Shown: piece after piece, positions 1 through 8,561 of the stretch
How the letters are laid out: each line of letters begins with the position of its first letter
Position numbering within the stretch: position 1 is the stretch's first letter
From: Clostridia bacterium
GTDB lineage: Bacteria; Bacillota; Clostridia; Oscillospirales; Acutalibacteraceae
Direction: 5' to 3'
DNA: 53,141 nt
NCBI GenBank assembly: GCA_017410195.1
Contig: JAFQRF010000040.1
Coordinates: 1 to 53,141, forward strand
Notes under the pieces: model-generated
Database searches by the model: none
Told to the model about the DNA's origin: nothing
What the model saw: only the letters and a program-made list of their open reading frames with translations
Made by a program: the position numbers and the translations under genes

Positions 1-1068
1 TATAATTTTTCAGCGGGTCCTTCAATGCTCCCCGAAAGCGTGCTTAACAGAGCGGCGGCAGAAATGCTCGATTATAAGGGCAGCGGTCAGTCTGTTCTTG
101 AAATGAGCCACCGTTCAAAGGTTTATGAAGAAATCATCTTCGGCGCACGCGACCTTTTCAAAGAGGTTATGAATATTCCCGATAACTATAAGGTTATCTT
201 CTGCCAGGGCGGTGCTTCAACTCAGTTTGCGGCTATCCCCCTCAACTTCCTTAACGGAAGCGGCAAGGCTGACTACGTACTCTCGGGTCAGTTCTCAACA
301 AAGGCATACAAAGAAGCATGCAAATACGGCGATATCAAGGTTGTCGGCTCGTCAAAGGAGCAGAATTTCTCCTGCATTCCCGAGCTTGACAAGGCAAACT
401 TCACTCCCGATGCAGACTATTTCTATATCTGCCAGAACAACACCATTTACGGCACACGCTTTGCAGAGCTTCCCGATACAGGCAATGTTCCTCTCGTAGC
501 AGACGTTTCATCCTGCTTCCTTTCAGAACCCATGGATGTTTCAAAGTACGGCGTTATGTATGGCGGCGCACAGAAAAACGTAGCTCCCGCAGGTCTGACC
601 GTTGTTATCGTGCGTGAGGACCTTCTCGGCAACGCAAGGGATTACACTCCCACAATGCTCGACTATAAGACCCTCGCAGACAACGACTCAATGTATAACA
701 CACCGCCTTGCTATTCAATTTATATGTGCAAGCTTGTTCTTGAGTGGATAAAGACTCTCGGCGGTCTTGAAGCAATGAAGCTTCACAACGAAAAGAAATG
801 CTCAATTCTCTATGATTTTATCGACAACAGCAAGATGTTCAACAACCCCGTCAAGAAGAGCGACCGTTCACTTATGAACGTAACATTCGTTACCGAGAGC
901 GACGAACTCAATGCAAAGTTTGTCAAGGAAGCAACAGAAGCAGGCTTTGTTAACCTCAAGGGTCACCGCTCAGTCGGCGGCATGAGAGCTTCAATCTATA
1001 ACGCAATGCCCATCGAAGGCGTTGAAAAGCTTGTTGACTTCATGGCAGAGTTCGAGAAGAAGAACTGA
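1..1068 (+). CDS. serC: Phosphoserine aminotransferase, 5' end cut by window edge
   Basis: SerC makes 3-phosphoserine from 3-phosphohydroxypyruvate and glutamate (PLP-dependent, cytosolic), the second step of serine synthesis. The frame is open from base 1 and reads YNFSAGPSMLPESVL, the hallmark SerC N-terminus, so only the first few codons are missing; the ATG at base 25 is an internal Met. The PLP-binding Lys sits in AQKNVAPAGLT, and the C-terminus carries the typical GHRSVGGMRASIYNA block. Length (about 355 residues) is normal for the family. serA follows after 75 bp that hold a REP-like hairpin, so the two genes probably form one transcript. The family call is secure. Confidence 0.96.
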   Translation, partial: YNFSAGPSMLPESVLNRAAAEMLDYKGSGQSVLEMSHRSKVYEEIIFGARDLFKEVMNIPDNYKVIFCQGGASTQFAAIPLNFLNGSGKADYVLSGQFSTKAYKEACKYGDIKVVGSSKEQNFSCIPELDKANFTPDADYFYICQNNTIYGTRFAELPDTGNVPLVADVSSCFLSEPMDVSKYGVMYGGAQKNVAPAGLTVVIVREDLLGNARDYTPTMLDYKTLADNDSMYNTPPCYSIYMCKLVLEWIKTLGGLEAMKLHNEKKCSILYDFIDNSKMFNNPVKKSDRSLMNVTFVTESDELNAKFVKEATEAGFVNLKGHRSVGGMRASIYNAMPIEGVEKLVDFMAEFEKKN

Positions 1069-1090
1069 TTTCATATTTTGAAACAAAAAT

Positions 1091-1116
1091 GTAGGGCGGG
1101 ATGCCCACATCCCGCC
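1091..1116 (+). repeat. REP-like element, GTAG + 9-bp hairpin (stem type A)
   Basis: GTAG is followed by GGCGGGATG, a CCCA loop and CATCCCGCC, a perfect 9-bp stem. It lies between serC and serA. The same stem recurs at 49423-49448 and, with one mismatch, at 52441-52466. The GTAG head directly 5' of a palindrome is the known signature of REP elements recognised by RAYT transposases, and one such gene lies at 16379. Confidence 0.85.
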
Positions 1117-1143
1117 GTTATTTTTTCGAAAGGACAGATTTCA

Positions 1144-2271
1144 ATGTTCAACATTTTATTATTAAACAAAATTTCAAAGAACGGTCTCGACCGTCTTGAT
1201 GCAACAAAATTCGCTTGTGCAGATGCTGTCGAAAATCCCGATGCGATTCTCGTGCGCTCCGCTTCGATGCACGAAATGGAGCTTTCGGAGAGCACTCTCG
1301 CAATCGCAAGAGCAGGCGCAGGCGTCAATAATATTCCCATCCCTGCCTGCAGCGACAAGGGCGTTGTTGTTTTCAACACTCCCGGCGCAAACGCAAATGC
1401 GGTTAAGGAGCTTGTTATCTGCTCACTTTTCCTTGCTTCAAGAAAGGTTGCCGCTTCTCTCGACTGGTGCAAGACACTTAAGGGCGAGGGTGAAAACGTC
1501 GGCAAGCTCGTTGAAAAAGGCAAGAGCAACTTCGCAGGTCCCGAAATCCTCGGCAAGACTCTCGGCATCGTCGGTCTCGGTGCAATCGGTGCACTTGTTG
1601 CAGAAAGCGCAAAGGCACTTGGTATGACCGTTATCGCTTATGACCCCTTCGCAGCAGGCAAGACCGATATCAAGCTTGTCGAGCTTGACGAAATTTTTGC
1701 AAACAGCGACTATATCACACTTCACGCACCCCTCAACGACAGCACAAGAGGAATGATTAACGCAGAAACCATCGCAAAGATGAAGGATGGCGTCAGAATT
1801 CTCAACTTCGCAAGAGGCGAGCTTGTTGCGTCAAAGGATATCATTGATGCTCTTGCAAGCGGTAAGGCAGGCGCTTATGTTACCGACTTCCCGACTGATG
1901 AACAGCTCGGTGCAGAGGGCGTAACAGCTATTCCCCATCTCGGCGCATCAACTCCCGAGAGCGAGGAAAACTGCGCAATGATGGCGGCAGACGAGGTTTC
2001 CGCTTATCTTCTCAGGGGCGAAATCAAGAATTCCGTCAACCTTCCCAACACCTGCCTTGCAGAGAGCTATGCGGTACGCACCTGCTTTATCCACAAGGAA
2101 AACGCAGATGATTTTGCAATCAAGGCAGAAGCTGCGGCAAGGGCAGCGGGCGCAAGCGTAACTTCAATCTTCACCGCTAACAAAAAGGATATGGGTTACA
2201 CCGTAATCGATACCGACAAGGTATTTGATGCAAGCGGCGTTGAAGGCGCAATCAGAGTAAGAACAATATAA
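1144..2271 (+). CDS. serA: D-3-phosphoglycerate dehydrogenase (375 aa)
   Basis: Oxidises 3-phosphoglycerate to 3-phosphohydroxypyruvate with NAD, the entry step of serine synthesis. The Rossmann motif is GIVGLGAIGAL, the substrate/catalytic Arg lies in NFARGEL, and the catalytic His in PHLGASTPESE. The C-terminal 70 residues look like a short ACT-type regulatory domain (serine feedback site), as in the short SerA class. The start is the ATG at 1144 (MFNILLLNKI), preceded by AAAGGA at good spacing. The in-frame ATG at 1078 is rejected because that extension only translates the REP hairpin. The Glu usual in the catalytic triad appears as Asp in the YVTDFP segment, a variant I associate with this short class. 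Confidence 0.95.
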   Translation: MFNILLLNKISKNGLDRLDATKFACADAVENPDAILVRSASMHEMELSESTLAIARAGAGVNNIPIPACSDKGVVVFNTPGANANAVKELVICSLFLASRKVAASLDWCKTLKGEGENVGKLVEKGKSNFAGPEILGKTLGIVGLGAIGALVAESAKALGMTVIAYDPFAAGKTDIKLVELDEIFANSDYITLHAPLNDSTRGMINAETIAKMKDGVRILNFARGELVASKDIIDALASGKAGAYVTDFPTDEQLGAEGVTAIPHLGASTPESEENCAMMAADEVSAYLLRGEIKNSVNLPNTCLAESYAVRTCFIHKENADDFAIKAEAAARAAGASVTSIFTANKKDMGYTVIDTDKVFDASGVEGAIRVRTI

Positions 2272-2479
2272 AGGACTGTCTCACTAAGCGAAGAACAAAA
2301 GAAACGAGATAAAGAGAGATGAATTGAATCGGAAAATAAGTTGTCCGTAATCAGTTTATTTGTGCTATAAAATAAAAATATTTTTTATGTTTCTTTTTAG
2401 CCGTTTTTCCGAACTCGACGTATACACATACGCCTGTCGTTCGGAGAAAACGGCTTCTTCATCTTATTGAGACAGCCCT
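2272..2479. mobile_element. MITE-like 208-bp element with terminal inverted repeats
   Basis: The ends are inverted repeats: AGGACTGTCTCACTAAG at 2272-2288 and the complement of AGGGCTGTCTCAATAAG at 2463-2479 (15 of 17 match), extending to about 25 bp with a 1-nt indel. Near the right end (about 2401-2455) is a long imperfect hairpin with arms GCCGTTTT/AAAACGGC, CCGAAC/GTTCGG and CGTAT/ATACG. No coding capacity is seen and there is no clear target duplication. CTGTCTCA-type ends resemble those of several insertion sequences, but no transposase is present. The hairpin could also act as a terminator for serA. Confidence 0.55.
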
Positions 2480-2497
2480 GACTTTACAGGAGATATT

Positions 2498-3106
2498 ATG
2501 GATAAATTCAGCTTCATAAAAGATGAAAAACTGCAGAAGCAGATAAAATTCGCGCTCGTTATTGACGAAATGAAGAATATTTTCCGCCGAAACCTCATTA
2601 TTGACGGGTCAAGGCGTGAAAACGATGCCGAGCATTCTTGGAATCTTGCGATGCTTGCAATGCTGTTTGAGGAGTACAGCACAGAAAAGGTGAATATCGA
2701 AAGAGTGCTGAAAATTGCACTTGTTCACGACCTTGTTGAAGTCTACGCAGGTGACACATTTGCATATGATGCAAAAGGGAATGAGGATAAGCTTCAGCGA
2801 GAAATCGAGTCGGCGAATAAACTTTTCGGCATTCTCGACCCCGTGCAGGGAGCAGAAATCCGCGCACTGTGGGATGAATTTGAGGCAAAAGAAACTCCCG
2901 AGTCAAAGTATGCCAACGCAATCGACCGTATCCAGCCTCTTATCAATAACTACATGACAAACGGTCACACATGGAAAGAGGGCGATGTCCATGCGCCGCA
3001 GATCTTGAAGCGCATGGATATCATCAGGACAACAACTCCCGCACTCTGGCCGATAGTCGAGGGAATAATCGCCACCTCAATCGAAATCGGAATATTGAAG
3101 AAGTAA
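2498..3106 (+). CDS. HD-domain hydrolase (YfbR/5'-nucleotidase-like)
   Basis: A 202-residue cytosolic metal-dependent phosphohydrolase of the HD superfamily. Metal ligands are visible: His46 in DAEHSWN, His77-Asp78 in ALVHDLVE and a later Asp in NAIDRIQ. VEVYAGDTFAYD continues the family pattern. Relatives include YfbR-type deoxynucleoside 5'-monophosphatases; the exact substrate here is unknown. The start is supported by CAGGAG 6-7 nt upstream. It stands alone between a MITE-like element and a convergent terminator, so the context gives no pathway. Confidence 0.85.
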   Translation: MDKFSFIKDEKLQKQIKFALVIDEMKNIFRRNLIIDGSRRENDAEHSWNLAMLAMLFEEYSTEKVNIERVLKIALVHDLVEVYAGDTFAYDAKGNEDKLQREIESANKLFGILDPVQGAEIRALWDEFEAKETPESKYANAIDRIQPLINNYMTNGHTWKEGDVHAPQILKRMDIIRTTTPALWPIVEGIIATSIEIGILKK

Positions 3107-3120
3107 AAGTATAACATAAT

Positions 3121-3162
3121 AAGCGGTTTGCAAAGGACAGAACCTCTGCAAACCGCTTTATA
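3121..3162. terminator. Bidirectional terminator between convergent genes
   Basis: Arms AAGCGGTTTGCA (3121-3132) and TGCAAACCGCTT (3147-3158) form a 12-bp stem, with TTAT following. It separates the HD gene from the leftward-reading 3192 gene. Confidence 0.8.
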
Positions 3163-3191
3163 TATTGGTTATTATTTTGCTGTTAATAACT

Positions 3192-5675
3192 TTAATATCC
3201 TACCGAAATTTTATATCTTCCGACGTAGCCTGTTGAGCTGTCAGCATAGGTATTGATTCCTTCAAAACTTCCGTCGGTTGAACAGGTATTGCCTGCAACG
3301 AGAAGCTCTCGGTTATCGTCGGAATACGCAAGGCAGAGAGCGGAATCATCGTCAAAGCCTGCCTGAGAAAGGACTTCGATTCCCGTACCGTTGACGTCAA
3401 GGAAATATATAAAACCGTCTGTGCCGCCCTTGTTTCCGATTGAGGCAAACTCGCGGTTCGCCGAGGTTGTGTAACCCGTTACGGCATAGCCGCCGTCGGC
3501 AGCAACAATATCTGTTATATAATCATCATAGAAGCCGGAAACGATTTTGTACCACTGTCTTTCGCCGTTTTTATTAAAACGGAAAACAAGCGCATCCGTG
3601 TCGCCGCAATTATGAATTCCTTTGAGTGTACCGTCGGGCGATACTGCCGAAGTCAGGGTATAATTTCCCGCAACAACGCATCCGCCTTTGCCGTCGGCAG
3701 CGATTGAGTCGAATTCATCGGAGCCTGAGGTTGCAAGCACCTGATACCATTGAAAATCGCCTGCATAGTCAAATTTCATAATAACTGTATCGGCGTAGCT
3801 GCCGAAAAGTCCTTCAAAGGATGAAAACAGACCGTCAGTTGTGGTTGTTATGCAGGCAAGGAAGATGTTGCCGTCACTGTCAACGTCGATGCCGCCGATA
3901 TGGCTGCTTTTTGTTCCGTTAAAATAATGCTTCCAAAGGACTTCGTTATTGCTGTTAAAGTTGATAACAATTGAACTCATTCCGGGAACTCCGAGAAACG
4001 CACCGTCGGTCGAGGTTGTTTTACCGCCGACTGCATAGCCGTCGTGAGTTGCACTTACGCAGTAGAAGAAGTCATTGCCCGAGCCGGCATGGAAGTTTTT
4101 TGACAGCTCGGTTCCTTTTGATGAAAGGGTAATAATCACAGCATCGTTATCGATTTTTTCTTCATAAGGAGAAGGTGTATATGAACCGACGGTAACGATG
4201 TTTCCGTTGCTTAGAACGGCAATGTCATAAAGCGAAACGGAGAATCTTGAATCACCGTAAAGCTTTACCCATTCAACAGTACCCGCTCTTGAGAACTTTG
4301 CAACAAATGAGAAAGGAATATTCCAATTGAGAGACTCGTCGCAGAGACCTTCAAAATCGCCATCGACCGATGCTGTTGTGCCGCAGGCAACGTAGCCGCC
4401 CTCTGGAAGCGCATCCATACCGCGGACGACTGTCCCGATATTGCCCGAACTTCCGCCGAAAATTGCAAGTGCAATTTCACTTGCGGCGTTGAGATAAGGA
4501 CCGCCATCGGTGGTCGGTGCTTTGGTTGTTGAAGCGGTTGTCTTTTTGGTGGTTGAAGGCTTGGTTGTTGTCGGTCTTGCAGTTGTGGGGGCTGCAGTTG
4601 TCGGTGCTGCTGTGGTGGGTTGTGAGGTTGTGGTAGGAGCAGCAGAAGTTTTTATGGTGATATCAGCCTCTTCGTTGCCCTGCGCATGAACGCCATTTTC
4701 TTTATATCTTACATAAACAGTATACTCGGTTTCGGGTGAAAGCTTTTCGAATTGGGTTTTATCGCTCCAGTTATAAAGATATCCGTGTTGATTACTGTAA
4801 AGACGGTACTCGCATCTTTCGTCGTATTCCACAGAGATTGAATTGTGAGTTACGGCTTGGAGTACGGGTTTTTCGGGAATAACGGGGTCATACACCGTAA
4901 CAACAATGGGCTTCGAGCTTTCATCAACGCCGTCAACCGTTCCGCAGGCAGTGATTGAATATGTTGTGCCGGGAACAACCTCAACAAAGCCTTGCATACC
5001 GTTACCCATATCCACATATTGTGCTTCAGGTTCTATCGCAAGAGTTATTTCACATCCGTCAACGACGGGAGGTACAACAAGAATGCTGTAAAGCTCATCA
5101 TAGACAAGAACCGTCGGTTGAGGAATGACATATGTTTTTTCGGGTTCGGTAGTCGGAGGTTCCGTTGTTGTCGGCGTCTGAGTTGTCGGTGTTTCGGTAG
5201 TCTGAATTTCGGTTGTTGTTTCCGTGGTTGGCGCTTCGGTGGCAGGCGCCTGAGTTGTAGCGGGATTTACTATAACCGGCGGACCGAAGGTCGGACCCGG
5301 AACTGTCGGCAATGCGGTTGTCGGAGCTTTTGTTGTTGTCGGAGCGGCAGACTGAGGTTGAGATGTCGGTTGTGCCGATGTCGATTGCATCTCCGTTGCC
5401 GTTGTTTTCTCCTGCTCGGTTGTCGAAGCAGCCGTTGATGACTGGGTCGGTGCGACCGTAGCAGACGGTTCGGGCAGATAATCCGTTGTTGTTTCCTTAT
5501 CCTCAACCGTTGTCGGTTCTTCCGTTACGGTTGTTGTGTAGCAGGAATGCGGCTTGGTTTCGATAATATCGCCGAAACCGAGAAAATTGCCGATACCGTT
5601 AACAATGATTGCAAAGATAAGGATAAGCATGCTTATGAGCTTGATAAAAAAGTTGCAGTCGCATGTTAACCACAT
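3192..5675 (-). CDS. Secreted/anchored Thr-rich protein with FnIII-like pair and beta-propeller (827 aa)
   Basis: Large cell-surface protein of unknown role. An N-terminal hydrophobic segment (about residues 6-28) should export or anchor it. Then come a Thr/Pro-rich low-complexity stalk (about 35-185), two FnIII-like domains (about 190-350), a second Thr/Pro/Lys stalk (TTAAPTTARPTTTKP) and, to the C-terminus, five to seven propeller-type repeats with the recurring theme DGGYxxxGxTxSxDGxF. The propeller is clearly related to that of the 34506 lipoprotein, and the FnIII-like pair to the 8645 protein (shared YxLY...YNW.D...FEKL). Start Met at 5675 has AAAGGGGG at ideal spacing; the upstream in-frame ATG at 5696 lies before this site. 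No enzymatic motif is seen; adhesion or glycan binding is a guess. Confidence 0.85.
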   Translation of the reverse strand: MWLTCDCNFFIKLISMLILIFAIIVNGIGNFLGFGDIIETKPHSCYTTTVTEEPTTVEDKETTTDYLPEPSATVAPTQSSTAASTTEQEKTTATEMQSTSAQPTSQPQSAAPTTTKAPTTALPTVPGPTFGPPVIVNPATTQAPATEAPTTETTTEIQTTETPTTQTPTTTEPPTTEPEKTYVIPQPTVLVYDELYSILVVPPVVDGCEITLAIEPEAQYVDMGNGMQGFVEVVPGTTYSITACGTVDGVDESSKPIVVTVYDPVIPEKPVLQAVTHNSISVEYDERCEYRLYSNQHGYLYNWSDKTQFEKLSPETEYTVYVRYKENGVHAQGNEEADITIKTSAAPTTTSQPTTAAPTTAAPTTARPTTTKPSTTKKTTASTTKAPTTDGGPYLNAASEIALAIFGGSSGNIGTVVRGMDALPEGGYVACGTTASVDGDFEGLCDESLNWNIPFSFVAKFSRAGTVEWVKLYGDSRFSVSLYDIAVLSNGNIVTVGSYTPSPYEEKIDNDAVIITLSSKGTELSKNFHAGSGNDFFYCVSATHDGYAVGGKTTSTDGAFLGVPGMSSIVINFNSNNEVLWKHYFNGTKSSHIGGIDVDSDGNIFLACITTTTDGLFSSFEGLFGSYADTVIMKFDYAGDFQWYQVLATSGSDEFDSIAADGKGGCVVAGNYTLTSAVSPDGTLKGIHNCGDTDALVFRFNKNGERQWYKIVSGFYDDYITDIVAADGGYAVTGYTTSANREFASIGNKGGTDGFIYFLDVNGTGIEVLSQAGFDDDSALCLAYSDDNRELLVAGNTCSTDGSFEGINTYADSSTGYVGRYKISVGY

Positions 5676-5713
5676 AAAATGTCCCCCTTTGCGCAACGCG
5701 CATATATTAATAC

Positions 5714-5742
5714 ACTATACATATTATCATAAAATGCACCAA
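5714..5742 (-). promoter_or_regulatory. Sigma-A promoter for the 3192-5675 gene
   Basis: Reading leftward: TTGGTG (5742-5737), 17-bp spacer, TATAGT (5719-5714). It is followed by a small GCGC/GCGC hairpin just before the ribosome binding site. Confidence 0.6.
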
Positions 5743-5744
5743 AA

Positions 5745-5774
5745 ATCAATAGCCGGCGGGATGACCCACCGGCT
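5745..5774 (-). terminator. Terminator of the oxidoreductase operon
   Basis: Leftward AGCCGGTGGG, TCAT loop, CCCGCCGGCT, then ATTGATTTTT. It lies 12 bp past the stop of the Gfo/Idh gene. Confidence 0.75.
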
Positions 5775-5786
5775 GTAAAATTATGT

Positions 5787-6929
5787 TCAGATTTCGGGGA
5801 TTTCGATTTCGATTTCTCTGCCAAGCTCTGCCGAACGTGAGATACCGTCGATGATAGCCTGGTTGTAGAGAATCTGGCTGCAGGGAACGGGTGCTTCTCC
5901 GTCTTCCTTAACAGCATCAACAAATGAACGAATCTTGATATCGAAGCAGTCAACATCATTCTTCTTCATGGGAATATATGTTTCAATCTGCTCGCCTGCG
6001 ATTTCGTGGTAGATAACGAGCGGACCGCCGATGCTGCCGTTCCAGCATTCGGTTGAGGGGATTCTTACCGAACCCTTTGTACCCATGATGATTGTATCAC
6101 CCGGGGTATCAAGGTTCATTGCCCATGCGATTCTGAAGTCGAGGATAATGCCGCCTTCGAGACGGATAAAGCCTGCAGCAAAGTCATCAACGCCGAATAC
6201 ATCGTGATGCTCATAATCGGGACTCTTGCCGAAGAAGTCGGACTTATAGCCCGAAACGGTGAGAGGCTTGGGATAGCCGATTGAGTTGAGAACCATATCG
6301 AGTGAATAGCAGCCGATATCGCCGAGTGCGCCGATTCCTGCTGTTTCTTTTTCGATGAACGATGTGCCGAAGGGAGTGGGAATACCTCTTCTTCTGCCGC
6401 CGCCTGTCTGGATGTAGTAAATCTTTCCGAGTTCGCCTGACTGAACAACTCTTTTGAGCATCTTCATGTTTTCGTCAAAACGGGGCTGGAAGCCGATTGA
6501 AAGAACTGCATTGCTTGCTTTCTCTGCTTTGCAGATTGCAACAGCTTCTTCAAGAGTAACGCACATGGGCTTTTCGAGAAGAACGCTTACGTTATGCTCG
6601 AGAGCATAGATGGTACATTCAGCATGAGTTGCGTTATAGGTACAAACGCTGACTGCATCGCAGATGCCTGCATCAATAAGCTCTTTATGGCTGGGGAAGA
6701 ATTTAACATCACCCTCAACGCCGTATCTTTCGCAGAATGCTTCTGCCTTGCCGGGAACAAGATCTGCAGCGGCAACAATTTCAACATCGGGGCATTTCTG
6801 ATATGCCTTGACGTGTGCTTCTGCAATCCAGCCGGTGCCGATGATACCGACCTTGATTTTTTTGCTCATATCTCTGACTTTTTCGTCAGCGGGAGCTTCT
6901 TTGAACTTATCAAGAATATTTTCTGACAT
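5787..6929 (-). CDS. Gfo/Idh/MocA family NAD(P)-dependent oxidoreductase (380 aa)
   Basis: Sugar or sugar-derivative oxidoreductase. The Rossmann motif is GIIGTGWIAEAH after a 25-residue N-terminal extension, and the EKP motif is in VLLEKPMC. The catalytic region reads GALGDIGCYSLD: the Asp is kept, but the usual His position is Tyr, as in the glucose-fructose oxidoreductase branch. The start at 6929 (MSENILDKF) has GAGG at good spacing; the longer in-frame start at 7007 would translate a repeat element. It is the second gene of an operon with the 7075 TIM-barrel gene, separated by that MITE-like repeat. Substrate cannot be read from sequence; a pyranoside or inositol-like compound is likely. 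Confidence 0.9.
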   Translation of the reverse strand: MSENILDKFKEAPADEKVRDMSKKIKVGIIGTGWIAEAHVKAYQKCPDVEIVAAADLVPGKAEAFCERYGVEGDVKFFPSHKELIDAGICDAVSVCTYNATHAECTIYALEHNVSVLLEKPMCVTLEEAVAICKAEKASNAVLSIGFQPRFDENMKMLKRVVQSGELGKIYYIQTGGGRRRGIPTPFGTSFIEKETAGIGALGDIGCYSLDMVLNSIGYPKPLTVSGYKSDFFGKSPDYEHHDVFGVDDFAAGFIRLEGGIILDFRIAWAMNLDTPGDTIIMGTKGSVRIPSTECWNGSIGGPLVIYHEIAGEQIETYIPMKKNDVDCFDIKIRSFVDAVKEDGEAPVPCSQILYNQAIIDGISRSAELGREIEIEIPEI

Positions 6930-6952
6930 GATAATTACCTCGCTTAAAATTA

Positions 6953-7071
6953 TTAATGAAGAATTAAAAATGAACAATGAATAATGTCGGGCGGGCGTTG
7001 CCCGCACCCAATTATAAATCGGTCATAGGCAGAGCCTATCCTTAATTTTTCATTTTTCACTTTTCATTCAA
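6953..7071. repeat. MITE-like repeat, copy A (about 119 bp)
   Basis: AT-rich imperfect terminal inverted repeats (TTAATTTTTCATTTTTCAC at right, a related AATGA-rich left end) enclose a core with the hairpin ATAGGC-AGA-GCCTAT and a GC-rich hairpin GCGGGC-GTT-GCCCGC. It is homologous, in opposite orientation, to 15254-15370. It fills the gap between the two genes of this operon. Confidence 0.75.
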
Positions 7072-7074
7072 AAT

Positions 7075-7902
7075 TTACCAATTAAGAGTTTTAAGGTATT
7101 CTCTGCTGAGTTTTACGGAATTAAGCGGAGTGTCGCCCTTTGCGGGTGAATCCTGCTCAACAACGACCCATTCTGCACCTGCATTTTCGCAAGCAGCAAG
7201 GATTGCGGGCATATCCTGAACACCGTGACCGACAGGCATGAATGAGAATGAGTCCTCTTCTTCTTCCTGCTCAACTTCGTCGTCAATGCCGATGAGATCA
7301 TAGAGCTTACCGAGCTTGTCGCCGCTCTTCTTGAAATCCTTGAGGTGAACAACAGGTGAACGTCCGCTGTATTTTTCAACATATTCGGCAGGATTTACGC
7401 CTGCAACATTTACCCAGCAGGTATCGATTTCCGTTTTGAGAAGATCATCGGAAACGCTTGAATAAAGTACATCGAGAGCATATTCGCCGTCGATTGTAAC
7501 GAATTCGAAATCATGATTGTGATAGAGAAGCTGAAGTCCGAGTGACTTTGCTGCTTCGCCGATTTTGCGGATTCCCTCAACAGTTGCGGGAAAACCGTCC
7601 GTTCCGGGTCTGCATTCCTCAGTAAGATAAGGGACAACAACGTATTTACAGCCGATTTTTGCATAATCCGAAAGAACCGATTCGGGATTTTCGAGCATAT
7701 CGTAATAAGGAACATGAGCGGAGATGGGAACAATACCGATTTCCTCACAAAATGCCTTTATTTTTTCGGGGTCTTCGCCGAAAAGTCCTGCAAACTCAAC
7801 GCCGTCATATCCGAGGTCTTTCATCTGCTGAATTGTGCCGTAAAAATCCTTTTCCATTTCGTCACGAACGGAATAGAGCTGGACAGCCACGGGAAGTTTC
7901 AT
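7075..7902 (-). CDS. Sugar phosphate isomerase/epimerase-like TIM barrel (275 aa)
   Basis: Member of the AP-endonuclease-2/xylose-isomerase-like TIM-barrel family (IolE/IolI/YcjR relatives). Motifs at strand ends supply metal ligands: YHNHDFEF, EIDTCWV, VVHLKDF and WVVVEQD. A very acidic insert (EVEQEEEEDS) lies in the loop before the last ligand block. First gene of a two-gene operon with the 5787 oxidoreductase; a repeat element starts 3 bp past its stop. Pairs of this type isomerise or epimerise oxidised sugars, or cleave 3-keto-glycosides. AGGAGTG at about 6 nt supports the start. The substrate is unknown. Confidence 0.9.
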   Translation of the reverse strand: MKLPVAVQLYSVRDEMEKDFYGTIQQMKDLGYDGVEFAGLFGEDPEKIKAFCEEIGIVPISAHVPYYDMLENPESVLSDYAKIGCKYVVVPYLTEECRPGTDGFPATVEGIRKIGEAAKSLGLQLLYHNHDFEFVTIDGEYALDVLYSSVSDDLLKTEIDTCWVNVAGVNPAEYVEKYSGRSPVVHLKDFKKSGDKLGKLYDLIGIDDEVEQEEEEDSFSFMPVGHGVQDMPAILAACENAGAEWVVVEQDSPAKGDTPLNSVKLSREYLKTLNW

Positions 7903-7938
7903 TTGAAATTCACTCCTATGTATTTTATTACGCTATAT

Positions 7939-7967
7939 ATAGTAGCACAAGTAAAAACTTAATACAA
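7939..7967 (-). promoter_or_regulatory. Sigma-A promoter of the 7902-5787 operon
   Basis: Leftward TTGTAT (7967-7962), 17-bp spacer, TACTAT (7944-7939), about 37 bp before the start codon. Confidence 0.6.
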
Positions 7968-7990
7968 GTGGGAATATAAAATATTTATGA

Positions 7991-8437
7991 TTATTTTTCG
8001 TCAAGATATTTTTGTGCAATTTCAGCCGCGCATTTAACAAGCTCCGAGCAGGGACGTTTTTTATAGTATTCTTTTGTTCTGTCTTCGGGAACGGGAGAAG
8101 AATTCTTTTCTTCAAGTCCGAGAAGCTCACGGCAGATAATCGAACCGTTTTCCTCTCTGAAATCGCCAGCTGCTTTCTGAATAAGTGCATAAAGGGCAGC
8201 TTTTTTCTCTTTGTCATTGGGGTCGGCTGCGGCAAATTCATTTGAAAGCACCATTGTCATGCCGCTGACCGCACCGCAAACCTCACGCAGTCTGCCGAAT
8301 CCGCCGCCGAAGCCTGCGGAAAGACGCACTGCTTCCTCTTTTGTCAGGTTTGTTTTATCAAGAAAGGCGCAGAAAACCGCCTGACAGCAGTTGCAGCCGC
8401 CCTCGAAAAGTTCTTTTGCGTGTTCGGGTCTGTTCAT
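7991..8437 (-). CDS. C_GCAxxG_C_C family redox-cysteine protein (148 aa)
   Basis: Small cytosolic protein of the C-GCAxxG-C-C family (putative redox-active). Visible are the N-terminal GGCNCCQAVFCAF cluster, GFGGGFGRLREVCGAVSG and a C-terminal CRELL plus RPCSELVKCAAEIA. The spacing of Cys residues suggests a metal or redox centre, but the biochemical role of the family is not established. AAGGAGTCC precedes the ATG. It has its own promoter upstream and no partner gene in the same transcript. Confidence 0.85.
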   Translation of the reverse strand: MNRPEHAKELFEGGCNCCQAVFCAFLDKTNLTKEEAVRLSAGFGGGFGRLREVCGAVSGMTMVLSNEFAAADPNDKEKKAALYALIQKAAGDFREENGSIICRELLGLEEKNSSPVPEDRTKEYYKKRPCSELVKCAAEIAQKYLDEK

Positions 8438-8475
8438 GGTAGGACTCCTTTTTGATTGTATGTTTAATATATTAT

Positions 8476-8503
8476 AGTATAATCAATGAATGGAAAAAGT
8501 CAA
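8476..8503 (-). promoter_or_regulatory. Sigma-A promoter for the C_GCAxxG_C_C gene
   Basis: Leftward TTGACT (8503-8498), 16-bp spacer, TATACT (8481-8476). Confidence 0.65.
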
Positions 8504-8561
8504 ACAAAATCATTTTAATCGATTATTTTTTCAAAATTAATAAAATATTAAAAATTACCTA

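Noticed and set aside
1078-1143. In-frame N-terminal extension of serA
   Set aside because: It only translates the REP hairpin, and a good ribosome binding site marks the ATG at 1144.
4992-5438. 148-codon open frame opposite the Thr-rich stalk, Cys/Arg-rich
   Set aside because: By-product of repetitive Thr/Pro codons on the other strand; no ribosome binding site, and the composition is that of an antisense repeat.
5100-5540. Repeated GTTGTCGG-like units, looking like a CRISPR or minisatellite
   Set aside because: They are codons of a Thr/Pro-rich stalk, irregular in length, without uniform repeats and spacers.
6978-7011. GC-rich hairpin GCGGGC-GTT-GCCCGC as a sixth REP element
   Set aside because: It lacks the GTAG head and the 9-4-9 geometry and belongs to the MITE-like repeat copy A.
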